Assembly (NCBI GenBank): GCA_934047225.1
Contig: OW203991.1
Coordinates: 5,642,001-5,706,000 of the forward strand
Length of the DNA stretch: 64,000 nucleotides
Origin: Ypsolopha sequella
Taxonomy: Eukaryota; Arthropoda; Insecta; Lepidoptera; Ypsolophidae
Direction of reading: 5' to 3'
The notes below the pieces were generated by a model. The model had not been told where the DNA came from, ran no database searches, and saw nothing but the letters and a program-made list of their open reading frames with translations. Position numbers and translations under genes: made by a program. This document shows positions 18,764-29,645 of this stretch, piece by piece. The stretch's first letter is position 1. Every line of letters starts with the position of its first letter.

Positions 18764-21434
18764 TTAGTGAAATGTTCTAGGGCTTCCAGGTAATATTTAG
18801 GGCTTCGAATATCAAACAACGTAGTTAGCGACTAAATATGTAATCCAAGACAAAGGAATGTACATCTACCTGTTATTGATAACATCGTAATATATGAAAG
18901 TACCCCACACCCAACTAACACACAAGCTGCTTAAATAGCCTTTGGCCAGCCTGAATGCTGTATAATAGCTGTACAAGGGCTTTATTGTTATCCTTAAGCT
19001 GTAAAGCAGCGTATTTAAAAGTTCTTCAACAGGCAGGTCGTACAGTAGCCATAAAAAGGTAACTTTTATGCCCAATGAGATACAAAAGCGTGTTACAAAG
19101 CTATTGCACGGGCCTATGAAGTAAAGCAGTGTTATAAATACCTATTATAACACTCTGTGATCTAAAAGAGATCTTTTATAGGTAAAAGTGTTTGAATGGA
19201 GTTATAAGCTTCTTTTAAAACGCTTTAGGGTATAAAGAGTATTATTTTAAAGCCTTCAGCTCTCAAATAGAGTTTATTGGAGCCTTTGTAGAGCTATATC
19301 TACAATAGAGTAATATAACTCCATAGTAGCGTAAAAACCTGTATATTTGCTGCTTTTACAGCAACTATATGGTAAATAGCTGGACATAGAGGTTTTATCC
19401 AGCAAAAAGAGAGGAAAACACATTTATATCGTCACTATAACGGCCAAAGCAGAACAAGAGCGGTTATAATCGTTATTAAAACACTTGTAATCTGCCATTT
19501 TGTTCAAGTATAGAGTGAATCTACCATGGAGAGGAAAATTCATAAAAATCAAGAAAAAAATGTGGTAGTGTGAAGAAAAGAATTTGCACAGAATACTAAA
19601 ATATAATTAATAATCATCCAGCTCAATGTCAAGGCCAAAGATTTGAAGGAGTGAACAGTCAAGTCCAAAAACAAAACAGTGAGGGTTCTGTCGTTTCAAA
19701 TTTTGAGTCCAGTAGCAATAGTGTATCCTGTAGCAGTGCTGTAGCTGACAATATTAACTGTGATTTTTAAGAAGTTGTGGCAGAAGTGATTAAGGCGAGA
19801 GAATTCGTGAGAAGACGAAATTTGACGCTCTTCACCCCGCGTAAATCCTTATCCCTCTCGTTGCTTTTGTCACGCGCTTTTTCGCGTGGCACGCTCTATA
19901 TTTTATAGATAACTTGTCAAAAAAATATGATTGCGGACGAGTTGCGATATACATAGGTATTATTAAATATATAGGTACATACGAGTATTGTTAATACTTG
20001 CTCTGTGACATGTTCGGGGAAAAAAATTGTAGATGGCAAAATTCTAATATAGTAATTATCCATAATAGCTAGACAATGTCCATAATAAATATACGCACAA
20101 GCATTTTTAAATATTTGCTATGTGATATTATACGTCCGGTGAAAAAATGCTTGTTGTAGGCAAAGTTGGAATAGAGTTATATTCATAATGGCAATGTGCA
20201 AAATAACTGACAGGTACCTGACTTATTGTTTTTCAGTCTCTGCAATAGTTTTTCTAGTGTTGGATAGATCAAATTGATCATGGCTTCGGAAAAAATAAAA
20301 CTGAAACTAATTGTAATTGATTTATTTCATGTTTTTAGAGAAATGAATTGGTATACAAAAAAAAAATGTATGTATGAAACTGTTGGACCGAAAAGCAATG
20401 ATAAAGTGTAAAAAAACAATTTATAGGTGTTTTTAGAATTCAACGACGGACTCCTAATAAGTTAATATAATAGGATATATAGTAGTCCTTTTTATACACT
20501 TGGGCTCTTAAAAGGAGACGTAAAGTGCTGGTGTTTGTCCAAAAGAGTACAAGTATGCGCCAATACACCAACTGTAGGACCCAAAGGTTTACAACAGCGA
20601 ATACTAGCGCCTTTGTACGGCTTAAAACGATAGAGCGGACATAGTTAAGCTCTGAGAGCTGTTGTAATAAAACGCCATTAATATTTTGATTAATGCTTAT
20701 CCTCATGGTTATTGCAACATTTAAACATCATAAATATGTAAGAATTCTGCACTTTACACCACCATTTCTCACCCACGACCCTAATAAAACGACCAATAGG
20801 TCTGAAATATCTTAAAAAAATTAAAAGTAGTATATAACCCTTAATATAAATGTATTTTTTATATTAAAAACTGCATATATTGTGAGCGCGTAAGTTTTTT
20901 AGCTAAAACATATGCATATTTTTACAATAAAATGATACTGGCACTAAGATTTCACGTAAATAAAAAAAAATCAGTATTAAAACTTTGCTGTGTATTTATT
21001 TTTATGATATCTTCTGTTGTGCTGTCACTTCTTTACCATGTAAATACGATCCACTTTGTTGAAAAAAATAATATCACTTCTATAGAATCAATACAGAGCC
21101 ATGAAATGTATTTCAGAGATAGAGTCGCGCTGAAATACGCTGAGAGCTCTATAGTTGCGCTACAAAAACTTATTTTAGATCTCTTGGCACATACTATCGC
21201 TCTTGCAGAACCTCTGTATCGTCGTACTAACACACATTTACGGCCACTGTAGGGCGATTGTAGGACCGATAGCTCTACAAAGAGGGGCCTCTTTTGGGGT
21301 TAAAGCGGCGCTATAGCCGCTTGTAGAACCACTGTAGGGCCTCTCTATGGAGCCTATGCCGTAATGTATGACGCCTGACCGGCTTCTGTACGGCTACTTA
21401 TAGAGCTCGGGTGCTACTTGGGCATACATTACAG
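18764..21434. mobile_element. 2.7-kb insertion splitting a SINE
   Basis: The two SINE halves on either side rejoin almost exactly when this block is removed, which identifies it as an insertion. Its ends are short imperfect inverted repeats (GTGAAATGT at left, ACATTACAG at right) next to TA on both sides. About 140 bp inside, CCCAACTAACAC is mirrored by GTGCTACTTGGG. Both outer thirds are crowded with TATAGAGCT, CTGTAGGGC and AAAGAGC-like words. The interior has an open stretch around 19600-19767 rich in Ser/Gln/Asn (VSNFESSSNSVSCSSAVADN, then a stop) and a 106-codon frame at 20932-21252. Neither matches a family I know. Confidence 0.6.
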
Positions 21435-21560
21435 TAAGTAAGAACAAATACTATGCACATAAATTCCGAAAAACTCATTTGTGCATGCCCGACCGGGGAT
21501 CGAACCTAGATCTCAAGATTGAGAGGCCAGCGTTCTACCCCTGAGCTACCTCTGCTGTAT
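21435..21560 (-). repeat. SINE, 5' half with tRNA-like head
   Basis: On the - strand, GAGGTAGCTCAGGGGTAGAAC (A-box-like) and GGTTCGATCCCCGG (B-box) give an internal RNA polymerase III promoter, followed by GTGCATAGTATTTGTTCTTAC. A tRNA-derived SINE, not a tRNA gene: the acceptor and anticodon stems do not close. Confidence 0.7.
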
Positions 21561-22901
21561 TTACGTCACTGTATTGGTATATTGAATTTACCAAATAACT
21601 TTCGTTCACAAGGTCCAAATGTCAACCCTTTCTAAAGGTCGTGTTAACCCTTTTAACAATACTGTTTAATTGCTCTTCTTTCAAATACGGTTTAGACCTT
21701 TATTACTGTGTGACAAAAAGTAATTAAAAAGGATTTTACTGAGCTTCTTACGTGTGACGTTTTACGCCTGTTCTGTATATTTTGAGTCAAACAAAATTTA
21801 TCTATTCATAAATTCATGCAATATAGGTACATGAATGAATTAATGAATGAATGAACAATTTATTGCACACAAATAAGAAAATAAGACACATACAAAGAAC
21901 GGATAGAAGGCAAGGGCGGACTTATTCCTATAAGAAATTTCTTCCAGTCAACCTTGGGTAAACATCATGTATGTATGCTTATAGCACGCAATATTAATAT
22001 TAAAAAAAAAACAAACAATTTAGAGAAATTACAGTAAAATTAATTTTAAAAGGCTTACCTTTAATAAAATAATATACCCACTAATAAAAAAAAATTATAA
22101 AGCAATAAAAAAAAAACAGTAAAATTATACAACGTGTAACAGAAAGGTGTAACCATATTTGAAAAGCATATTCAGTAAAAATTTCTAAGCCCTCATTATA
22201 AAATATTCCATGCCAATGCAAAACACAACAAACCCATACATATTAAAAATGTTAAAACAAAAGTAGTCAGTATTAAGCCCCGCTCACACGCGCGCACAAT
22301 ACTAATGAGCGTTTTCGTTTCAATTTTTCAGCGGAACAAAGCCGCTTCGGAACGTAATCGTGTCGTGTGCACACGAGTGGGCCTTTTAAGGGGAATACAT
22401 ACATAAAATGCGATATTAGACCTGTCTTTGAGGGACTACTCCCCCTAGGGTGATCCAAATACTTGAAGAAAACACATACACGATTGACATAACATAAACA
22501 AAAATAAATTTTAAGTTTAAAACTCTCGTCACTTTTGACAATAACAAACCGAAAGTTTGCTATGTTTTACTCAACCTTCTCTTACTTCTCCCGAACGCCT
22601 GAAGTTTATTTAAACACAATAAGTTATTAATGGGGAACTGTCAAATTAGTAATAATTAGTTCCGCATAGAGGGCACTGTGTGTTTGTGTCTATTAGCTTG
22701 TCAGTTCACATACAAATAATATGTCGCTACTGTATAATTTTTAGTACGATTATCCTTGTGATTCAAGTACCCAACCAAGGCCAGAGAAGGCGGGTTCATT
22801 TTTTTTCAGTCTGCGTGTGTCGCAAGGTACGTTTAACTGTTGGTCCATATTTTTGCCCAAAGTACGGCGATAGGGCTCACCTCACCACCCATCATAATAT
22901 T
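21561..22901. other. unassigned stretch
   Basis: Contains an AATG run (21831-21857), a fragment of the 766-1036 MITE arm (22126-22174), and AT-rich DNA. The 61-78-codon frames carry no domain. Confidence 0.4.
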
Positions 22902-23344
22902 TTAAGGCGCTACTGAAAAAAATCGACACTTTTAGAACTTCTATTTCTACTTCGGTAAATAATGTATAATTTTGATGAAATACTATTTCATCTATTTCAG
23001 AAATAGTATATTATTTTTGGAATCTTTCTCTAGGGATTTGTTAAAACAGAAACGTGATTGGAGAATTTCGGCTCGATAGAAATATTTATTGAAATGAGGT
23101 CTTTATCGACACCAATTCTCCTGGTTTGACAATTTAGAATGACATATGGACTGCAATTATATTTTATTAGATGGGTTTTACCCATAGATTAGATGTTAAA
23201 AGAAATTTTGATAGCATGTTTATTACATTTTATATTAATTAAAAACCGACTTTTTGCTACTTTTCCACGAATCCGTCACTCTCACACTGAGGGTTTTTTC
23301 GCATGGAGTAACAGGGACGCTAAAACTTTTACATATCGCCTTAA
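22902..23344 (+). mobile_element. TTAA-flanked element (E4)
   Basis: Starts TTAAGGCGCTACTG and ends ATATCGCCTTAA, 443 bp. The right half matches E2 (CACTGAGGGTTTTTTCGC, GGAGTAACAGGGACGC). Confidence 0.75.
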
Positions 23345-23509
23345 CTTGAAATTTTTGAAAAAAAATACGTTTTAACAATTACGTTTGGGCTCAAAGCTAA
23401 CGCTCGGGCTTTAAGCTAACGGTTGAAGAAATCACAAATCCCTTCGATGTAATAATCTACTACAAATAACATCACCTTTTTGACTCATTTACTACACTAT
23501 GGTTTAAGA

Positions 23510-23716
23510 CGTTCGTTGGATTTCACCTTGTATAATTATAGATTGTACATATCATTTTAATCGTATATATATTGCTACATAAATTAAATAAACCTTTAAT
23601 TGAGTTCATGTACATTTATTATTTTATTGCATATATTTTTATAAGATTAAATTTGACTTGTAAAAGGTGTATTATGTATACCTACTTTACAAAATAAACT
23701 ATTTGAATTTGAATTT
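23510..23716 (+). mobile_element. LINE 3' end, tail family T
   Basis: GGATTTCACCTTGTATAATTATA through TTTACAAAATAAACTATTTGAATTTGAATTTG, the same 3' UTR and terminal array as at 53135-53462 and (reversed) 9429-9790. Confidence 0.65.
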
Positions 23717-23954
23717 GACGCCGCCGTAGCAATTAAAAACAAACAATAAATTAAATTATTACGACTATCCAATATTTGCTTGGAGGTGAGAGCTCTAACC
23801 CTTAACACCAATACCGATCTGCCAGTTGCACGCGTAGCTACAGACGTATAGCTAGCAACGAAATCGTTTTTAATAATCGTCACTAATCAAGTAACGTAGG
23901 TTTGTTCATGGCTTCCTCTCTGGCAAGGAGGTTTTTTGGCGATAACGAAAACTT

Positions 23955-24428
23955 TTAAGGCCCTTAATATCGCCAAATGGGTACTTTCTAAAGCCTACTC
24001 CTCTTTTATGGCCAAACCAAAAATATTGAAAAAATGTATTATGGATTACCAACTCTATGACAACATATGCAACATTTTTCTTTTTCGTACCACCAAAACT
24101 TATATATGAAAAATTGTTTCAACTGAATGGTGTTTTTTGGCTTGAATTTCCTACTGCTCCTAAGCGGCTTAGGTGATTTAATTCATTTATGCTTTGATAA
24201 ATAGATAAACTTGATAGGTATAAATATAACATAGAATTTTTCAATCGAACAATGACGCCCATGTGAAAAGTATTATTTTCTCCTATTTTGCCCTTTCAAG
24301 GACGCAGCGAGCGTCGTAACAGCCACCACGCATTGTGCACTGATTTGAACGTTATTTCAATGTCATTTCCGTCGATATTCATACAGACAAACATCGAGCT
24401 GCTAATTTGGCGACGGTAATCGCCTTAA
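23955..24428 (-). mobile_element. TTAA-flanked element (E5), inverse of E3
   Basis: Starts TTAAGGCCCTTAATATCGCC and ends GGTAATCGCCTTAA. Full-length reverse copy of E3, with the same GGACGCAGCGAGCGTCG block. Confidence 0.75.
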
Positions 24429-24431
24429 CGG

Positions 24432-24600
24432 GACACCTGACGCTAGAACATCAACAACACCAGGTTTTCAAGGGTTCATTGGAAGAAACTAGGTCTCTCC
24501 TCATATTCTTATCGATCTTTTATCAAGGGATTCCACCTATAAACAATGTATTAAGATTTATACTTTTGTCAAAAAAAAGACAATAAAATCAATGTTTTTT
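24432..24600 (+). repeat. repeat with inverted partner at 29505-29645
   Basis: CTGACGCTAGAACATCAACA, AGGTTTTCAAGGGTTCATTG and TCGATC occur here and, reversed, after the 104-codon frame near 29.2-29.5 kb. Confidence 0.6.
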
Positions 24601-24611
24601 TTTTTAAACAT

Positions 24612-24781
24612 AACTTTGAAAAAGAAAGTTTGTATGACGCCAGGGTAGACCCACCCTTGAGTGAACATTTTCATACTAACTTTTTTTTTTCAAAGTGTTA
24701 CTTAAATTTTTTATATTTTTTTATTTTCAAACTTGACCTTCTGATCGCTTTTCCGGAAAAAAGTTCTATGCACGCCACTGA
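24612..24781 (+). mobile_element. truncated copy of the CAGTGGCGTGC hAT MITE
   Basis: Matches the right two thirds of the element at 56169-56429, ending TTCTATGCACGCCACTG. The left terminus is lost. Confidence 0.65.
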
Positions 24782-25534
24782 GTTCTTCGTATCTTGTCGT
24801 AATCGTTATTATCCAATGTGAAAGCGGATAAACGGAAACAGGCTGTCTTAAGAGAATGGATAATTATCTAAAAATGCAGTCGAAATGGAGAAATAACTAA
24901 TAATATGTTATGAAAATCATGAAATTTATCTTCAGAAGTTAACTACACGTATTTTAGTTTCGATGAGAATCCACTCTTGCGCCCTACGACAACCAGACAT
25001 CCGTACCGCCCCATCATCACAAAAAAAAATTGAAAGGAGCCATTTGAGACACATAAAAGGATCCCTGTCAGACAACTGTCAAATAGAAGGAGAATAAAAA
25101 TCCATTTTCAGAATATTCTACTTTCTCATGTTCCTGCAAGGGTCTGTTTACTTTCTTTACTTTCTCTACTTTACTTGCATAACAAAAGCTGTTTTCCCTG
25201 AAAAGGGGAAGATTTTCATCCTTTTGAGATTACGTTTCTCTAACAAAAGCTGAAGAATCTGCGTTCCAGGGGTTTCTGGAATACCTTTCTTGATGAGTTC
25301 TAGGTAGTACCCAGCAGTGGCTTCCCTTGAACTTTTTCCTGGAAAACCAATGAGATGTAAAAAAATATGAAAAAGAATTAATTTTAATTTTGAAATGGAA
25401 TATTCTTGTACAGTGCTACAAGAATCTTTTGCCGCAAGAATGACAGTGACGAGGGGGGGCGCAGCTGTGAAACAATGAATAGGATAGCACCATGTTCTCT
25501 GATGAATAAATGATAAATATTTTAAAGTTATGAC
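24782..25534. other. unassigned stretch
   Basis: The 163-codon antisense frame (25166-25657) is hydrophobic in its first half and has no recognisable domain. CAGTGGC and CTTTTTCCTGGAAAA near 25316-25345 hint at a decayed hAT MITE arm. Confidence 0.3.
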
Positions 25535-25691
25535 TAGACATCGGATTATATGCACTAACAAAGTGCCAAAATATGCATGCCAATATGCACTAAAAACTGC
25601 CCAAAATATGCACAATGCAAAATAAAAAAAAACATTTAAACAAAAAAAATTATGCATGGTTATTGTGACATTATAAAATTTTTGAGCGCAA

Positions 25692-25859
25692 ATTTGTGAC
25701 GTTTGTCACCCAGTATCAATTTGTGACGTTTGTCACCCAGTATCAATTTGTGACGTTTGTCATCCAGTATCAATTTGTGACGTTTGTCACCCAGTATCAA
25801 TTTGTGACGTTTGTCACCCAGTATCAATTTGTGACGTTTGTCACCCAGTATCAATTTGT
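25692..25859 (+). repeat. 27-bp minisatellite, about 6 copies
   Basis: Six near-identical units of TTTGTGACGTTTGTCACCCAG plus TATCAA. Each contains the hairpin GTGAC-GTTT-GTCAC. One unit has a single C-to-T change. There are no variable spacers, so it is not a CRISPR. Confidence 0.95.
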
Positions 25860-26060
25860 ACGCCGAAAACTACCTCTCTATATCAACTCACGTCATTGGA
25901 CAAAACGCACGCACTGGTCAGTCAGTTTACTCAGCCACTGCGCTCGCGCCCTACACGTCTTCGTACCTAGATCCCTATACGTACCTCCCGCTACTAAACG
26001 AAATATGCACGATTGGGAAAAAAGGCTAAAATATGCATTAACGCCGTAATTAGAGAGTTA

Positions 26061-26102
26061 TATGCATTTGCATATTTGCATATGCAAATATGCAAATGCA
26101 TA
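26061..26102. repeat. 42-bp perfect palindrome with octamer motifs
   Basis: An exact spacerless palindrome built from ATTTGCAT and ATGCAAAT words, which are POU-type octamer sites. Lies at the subterminal end of the hAT-like element. Confidence 0.9.
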
Positions 26103-26186
26103 AAATCGAATGTCTAGTTATGACGTAGACTCATCGGGCTCTTACGAAGTAGAGTTGTAGAGAAAAGAAGGTTACGGCTATTACAA

Positions 26187-26264
26187 TTAAAAAAAAACCG
26201 GCCAAGTGCGTGTCGGGCAATAATATGCGGACTTCTTCTCCAAGTACATTTTATAAGTTTGTCG
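26187..26264 (-). repeat. CTTGGCCGG repeat end, reversed
   Basis: AAAAACCGGCCAAGTGCGTGTCGG is the 3' end of the GGTTCCGTA...CTTGGCCGG family in reverse. Broken pieces of the same family follow at 26780-26950 and 27500-27600. Confidence 0.6.
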
Positions 26265-26265
26265 A

Positions 26266-26401
26266 CTAATACAGATCGCGCCAAACTTCTAGTACGCTCG
26301 GAAGTTGCTATTCCCAAGAACGGCCCATACATTTTGTTCCTGATGACGCGAATCGCCCCGTGTTTAGAGGGGACTAAAAGTTTGGCGTGATCTGTATTCG
26401 T
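26266..26401. repeat. short foldback
   Basis: AATACAGATCGCGCCAAACTT on the left and AAAGTTTGGCGTGATCTGTATT on the right are inverted. Confidence 0.65.
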
Positions 26402-26423
26402 TAACTTGTAAAGCTGTAAAGCT

Positions 26424-27214
26424 GTGATAGTTTTTTATTTTTTTCCCGTCTCCAAATACAACCGTTTCGCTGGCAGAGGGGGGGGGGACTTGTCTCTAAC
26501 AAAAATTAACACTTTTAAGCTTAATATCTCACAAACGGAACTCTGGATCAAAAAATGGTTTTCTCACACCCCCAATATTTTTAAATTACCTATTCAAGGA
26601 CACCCCACACTAGGGGATAAACGAGAAAAAAAAATCATCCCCACTTTACGTGTAGGGAAAAAAACCTAAACCCCTAAAAAAAATCTTTTTAAAAATTTCA
26701 GTGTAGCACTTTATTGGCGTGATAAATATGTATACCCATGCCAAATTACAGTTTTCTAGTACTAATAGTCTCTAAGCTAAGCCGTGGACAGACAGACAGA
26801 TGGACATGGCGAAACTATAAGGGTTCCTTGTTGTTGACTACGGAACCCTAAAAAAACAGCTAAGTGCTAGTTGGACTTGCACACAAAGGGTTCCGCACTA
26901 CCAGACAATACGGATACGGAACCCTAAAAACATTTGCGGACCAACTTTACTTGTCACTTACGATCTATTAAACTCTATCTAATTAAGTTAAGGATCTAAT
27001 TAAGTTCGGTATAGATAACTTCCTAAATAATTAAATATTTGTAATTTTCAGATTTCTTACTATATGCAAACGAAATTTGAAGATTTTAAGTCAACTGAAA
27101 GTGCTCTATAGGTTCTGATTCCGTTGCGAGCGTCAAAAATTTGTATGAAATTAATTATGTAAAGTGCAATAACTTTTTTCGCCTCGATTTAGAGTTGAGG
27201 GTGTTTTTTTACAG
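26424..27214. other. unassigned, with fragments of the GGAACCCT repeat
   Basis: GGACAGACAGACAGATGG and TACGGAACCCTAAAAA appear twice in reverse orientation. No gene. Confidence 0.4.
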
Positions 27215-27429
27215 CACCATGGCACAAAATAACCACTTACTGAAGGTTCACTCCGCATAACTAGCGAAAACAGGCGCACGCACACATAGACGCGTAAGTA
27301 TGACGATCTCGGATGAAGTCGGTCGAATGCCAATACGAAATTCTGCCGAGATCATCATACGTTCGCGTCTATGCATGTGTGCGTCTGTTTTCGACGACCT
27401 TCTGGTAGTATCTATTTTGTGACCATGGG
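27215..27429. mobile_element. foldback MITE, about 90-bp imperfect arms
   Basis: CACCATGG(C)ACAAAAT, GAAAACAG(G/A)CGCACGCACAC, ATAGACGCG and GATCTCGG are mirrored. Non-coding. Confidence 0.65.
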
Positions 27430-27673
27430 GCCGCGTAGACTTCTATAGGAGGTATCAGTTTTAACATGATATCTCATACGAGGGCCGAGCAAAAGGGTCT
27501 TGCTTGACAGACAGACAGACGGACAGATGGGCAACAAAATGATCCTATAAGGGTTCCATTTTTTTCATTTCTAGGTACGGAACTCTAAAAATAAAAGGTA
27601 GTCAAGCGCGACTAGGATTCGCATCCTAAAAGAGTTCTGTACGAATACACGTTTTTTTTATAATTTTATATAA

Positions 27674-28086
27674 TTAAGGTGATATACCGTGCTAGCAAAG
27701 GTCCCCGTTACTCCAAGCAGAAAGACCCGCAGTGCGAAAGGGACGGAATCGGGGAAAATTATCAAAAAGTCGGTTTTAAATTAATGCAAAATTAACTAAA
27801 ATAGCTACAAAAAATTCCATAACCAGTAATTTAGGTGTAGTTAAAACCCATCTAAATAAATATTTTTCAAGTATGTATTTGTCAGAATATCAAAAAAAGT
27901 GTAAATTTAGACCTGATTTCAATAATTATTTCTATCGAATGAAATTCCTCCTATCGCGTTTCTGATAGACCAAAATCTAGTAAAAGGTCCCAAAATTGTT
28001 ATACTAATTTATTTTACTTGGAACTTCATTAAAAGAGCAGATAAATAACTTCAAAAATTGTCAATTTTCACGGTATAGCCCCTTAA
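27674..28086 (-). mobile_element. TTAA-flanked element (E6)
   Basis: Starts TTAAGGTGATATACCGTG and ends CACGGTATAGCCCCTTAA, 413 bp. The interior matches E2/E4 in reverse (GTTACTCC, TTTCGCACTGCGGG-like blocks). Confidence 0.75.
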
Positions 28087-28116
28087 AGTTATATTAAACT
28101 TTCATATTGCTAAATA

Positions 28117-28342
28117 AACCACGTCCTAAATTCCATCCATTTCCATGATAAGATTCGTAATAATTTTTTACAGCTGACACTTTTCAAAAATTAAATTAAT
28201 GTTACTGTTAGCTCAATGTTGTCTCATTCATACACAAAAGAAATTACATAATTTGATTATGTAATTCCTGAAAAAATAGAAACATGTTAGTACTGAAAAG
28301 TAACCTTCAAATTTTCTATAGAAAACGGCAATGTCATAAGTA
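28117..28342 (+). repeat. TAGGTCTTAC element, copy 2 (partial)
   Basis: Internal part of the 12547-12940 element from ATTCCATCCATTTCCATG to GAAAACGGCAAT. Confidence 0.65.
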
Positions 28343-29198
28343 TTTAGTGTGTATTGGCCTTATGAAAATACACTTTGAAAAGCCGTATCTTTTTATAATT
28401 TTAAACTAGCAAATAGAATTTTTTACAACCGTATGAGTAAACTAGTCTAAGAATGCCACAAGGGGTTGATCATTTATAGTTAAAATATGTTTCTTTTTGG
28501 TATCAACAAATTCAATTTTTTTTTTAAATAAATAACACAAAAGGATCCGAGTAATTTGGAGCGCAGGTAACGACATATTTTATTTATTTATTTATTCCAT
28601 AATGTATTTACCCTAATCCAGTTAAATAAAATAATCCCCTCGGAACTCAGAGGTTGGTTGTCGCGCAAGTTCAACATGACCGAAATAACTGTAGACCTGG
28701 CACTTCTTCTCTTATTTTGTCCTATCTAGATGTCTCTTTAAGATACACGCCCGACCAATACAACAACATTTTAACTTAGTAATTTATATTGCACTGGTAG
28801 TTCAAAAAGTTCAAATTATACCGGGTGCTAGTAAAGATCTACAGATCATACTTAACAACTTTCACAAAGAAGCATAATAGCGCAAATGATGAGGATAGTA
28901 GAAGCTGTAGAAGTCATTTATAATTGACAAAGAAAGCAGACCAGAATAGAAATCTCTTTTATATTTTGAGAATCATCGAATATTTCTACAATTCAATGCA
29001 AAAACACTCCTTAATGTTTATGAAATCCTAACTGCCTGCCTATTGAGCAATTTAAGTGTTTGAATAAAAAACATACGTCCAAAATTACTAAGACAATGCA
29101 TACGATTCGTTTGATTGCGTACGATAACATTGCAAATACACTTGTCTAAATGTCTTAAGAGCATACCCTAGCAACTTTTTTATTACCCGTCCAGCACA
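28343..29198. other. unassigned stretch
   Basis: AT-rich; no gene or repeat recognised. Confidence 0.4.
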
Positions 29199-29513
29199 AT
29201 GGCAAAGACCTTATATGCTTTTCATAGAGGCGATTATATGTTGGCCTTGGCCAAAGCCTCTTTTTCTTGGACGCGTAATACGCATAATAATCACGCAGCG
29301 AAACAACAAATTGGTGTGTTTTTAGCTAATGCTGAAATATTTTGTGGGGAAAAAATATTGGATTTAGGTAAAATCCCTTCATATTTCTATTGCTTATTTT
29401 ATAAAAAAAAAGTTGATCTCTTAACCGCGTTTTTGAAACGAACGTTTGAAAACCAAAAAAAAGAGGGTGAAAAACATAAAACATTTTTTTTTCGACAAAA
29501 GTATAAATCTTAA
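29199..29513 (+). CDS. unrecognised 104-residue open frame, doubtful
   Basis: Opens MAKTLYAFHRGDYMLALAKA and ends in a Lys-rich tail. No domain recognised. It is followed by a dispersed repeat (29505-29645) whose inverse copy sits at 24432-24600, so it may be a fragment of a repeat-borne frame rather than a host gene. No splice sites or promoter evident. Confidence 0.15.
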   Translation: MAKTLYAFHRGDYMLALAKASFSWTRNTHNNHAAKQQIGVFLANAEIFCGEKILDLGKIPSYFYCLFYKKKVDLLTAFLKRTFENQKKEGEKHKTFFFRQKYKS

Positions 29514-29645
29514 TACATTGTTAAATTAATACATTGATCGATAAATCAAATATATTTTCTTAAATATCAGGAGAGATCTAGTTTTTTCCAATGAACCCTT
29601 GAAAACCTGGTGTTGTTGATGTTCTAGCGTCAGGTATCCACTTAA
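29505..29645 (-). repeat. inverted partner of 24432-24600
   Basis: Contains ACCTGGTGTTGTTGATG and TTCTAGCGTCAGGTATCC, reverse of the 24432 copy. Confidence 0.6.

Larger units (their letters stand above)
25535..26116. mobile_element. hAT-like non-autonomous element with internal minisatellite
   Basis: Bounded by an exact 8-bp duplication, GTTATGAC (25527-25534 and 26117-26124), and inverted ends TAGACAT(C/T)...ATTATATGCA / TGCATAAAATCGAATGTCTA. An 8-bp duplication fits the hAT superfamily. Inside are many ATATGCAC words, a 27-bp tandem array (25692-25859) and a 42-bp palindrome near the right end (26061-26102). There is no transposase; frames on both strands across the array are the translated repeat. 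Confidence 0.7.

Noticed and set aside
21485..21556. Functional tRNA gene
   Set aside because: A and B boxes are present but acceptor and anticodon stems do not pair, and the same head recurs joined to a SINE body.
25166..25657. 163-residue membrane protein on the - strand
   Set aside because: Hydrophobic only in its N-terminal half, no recognisable domain, AT-driven composition, and overlaps MITE-like debris.
25692..25859. CRISPR-like direct repeats
   Set aside because: 27-bp units are contiguous with no spacers, inside a eukaryotic hAT-like element; a minisatellite.
25660..26049. Repeat protein encoded on either strand (QYQFVTFV or ILGDKRHKL units)
   Set aside because: A 27-bp array gives open frames automatically because the unit is a multiple of three; no start context or domain.
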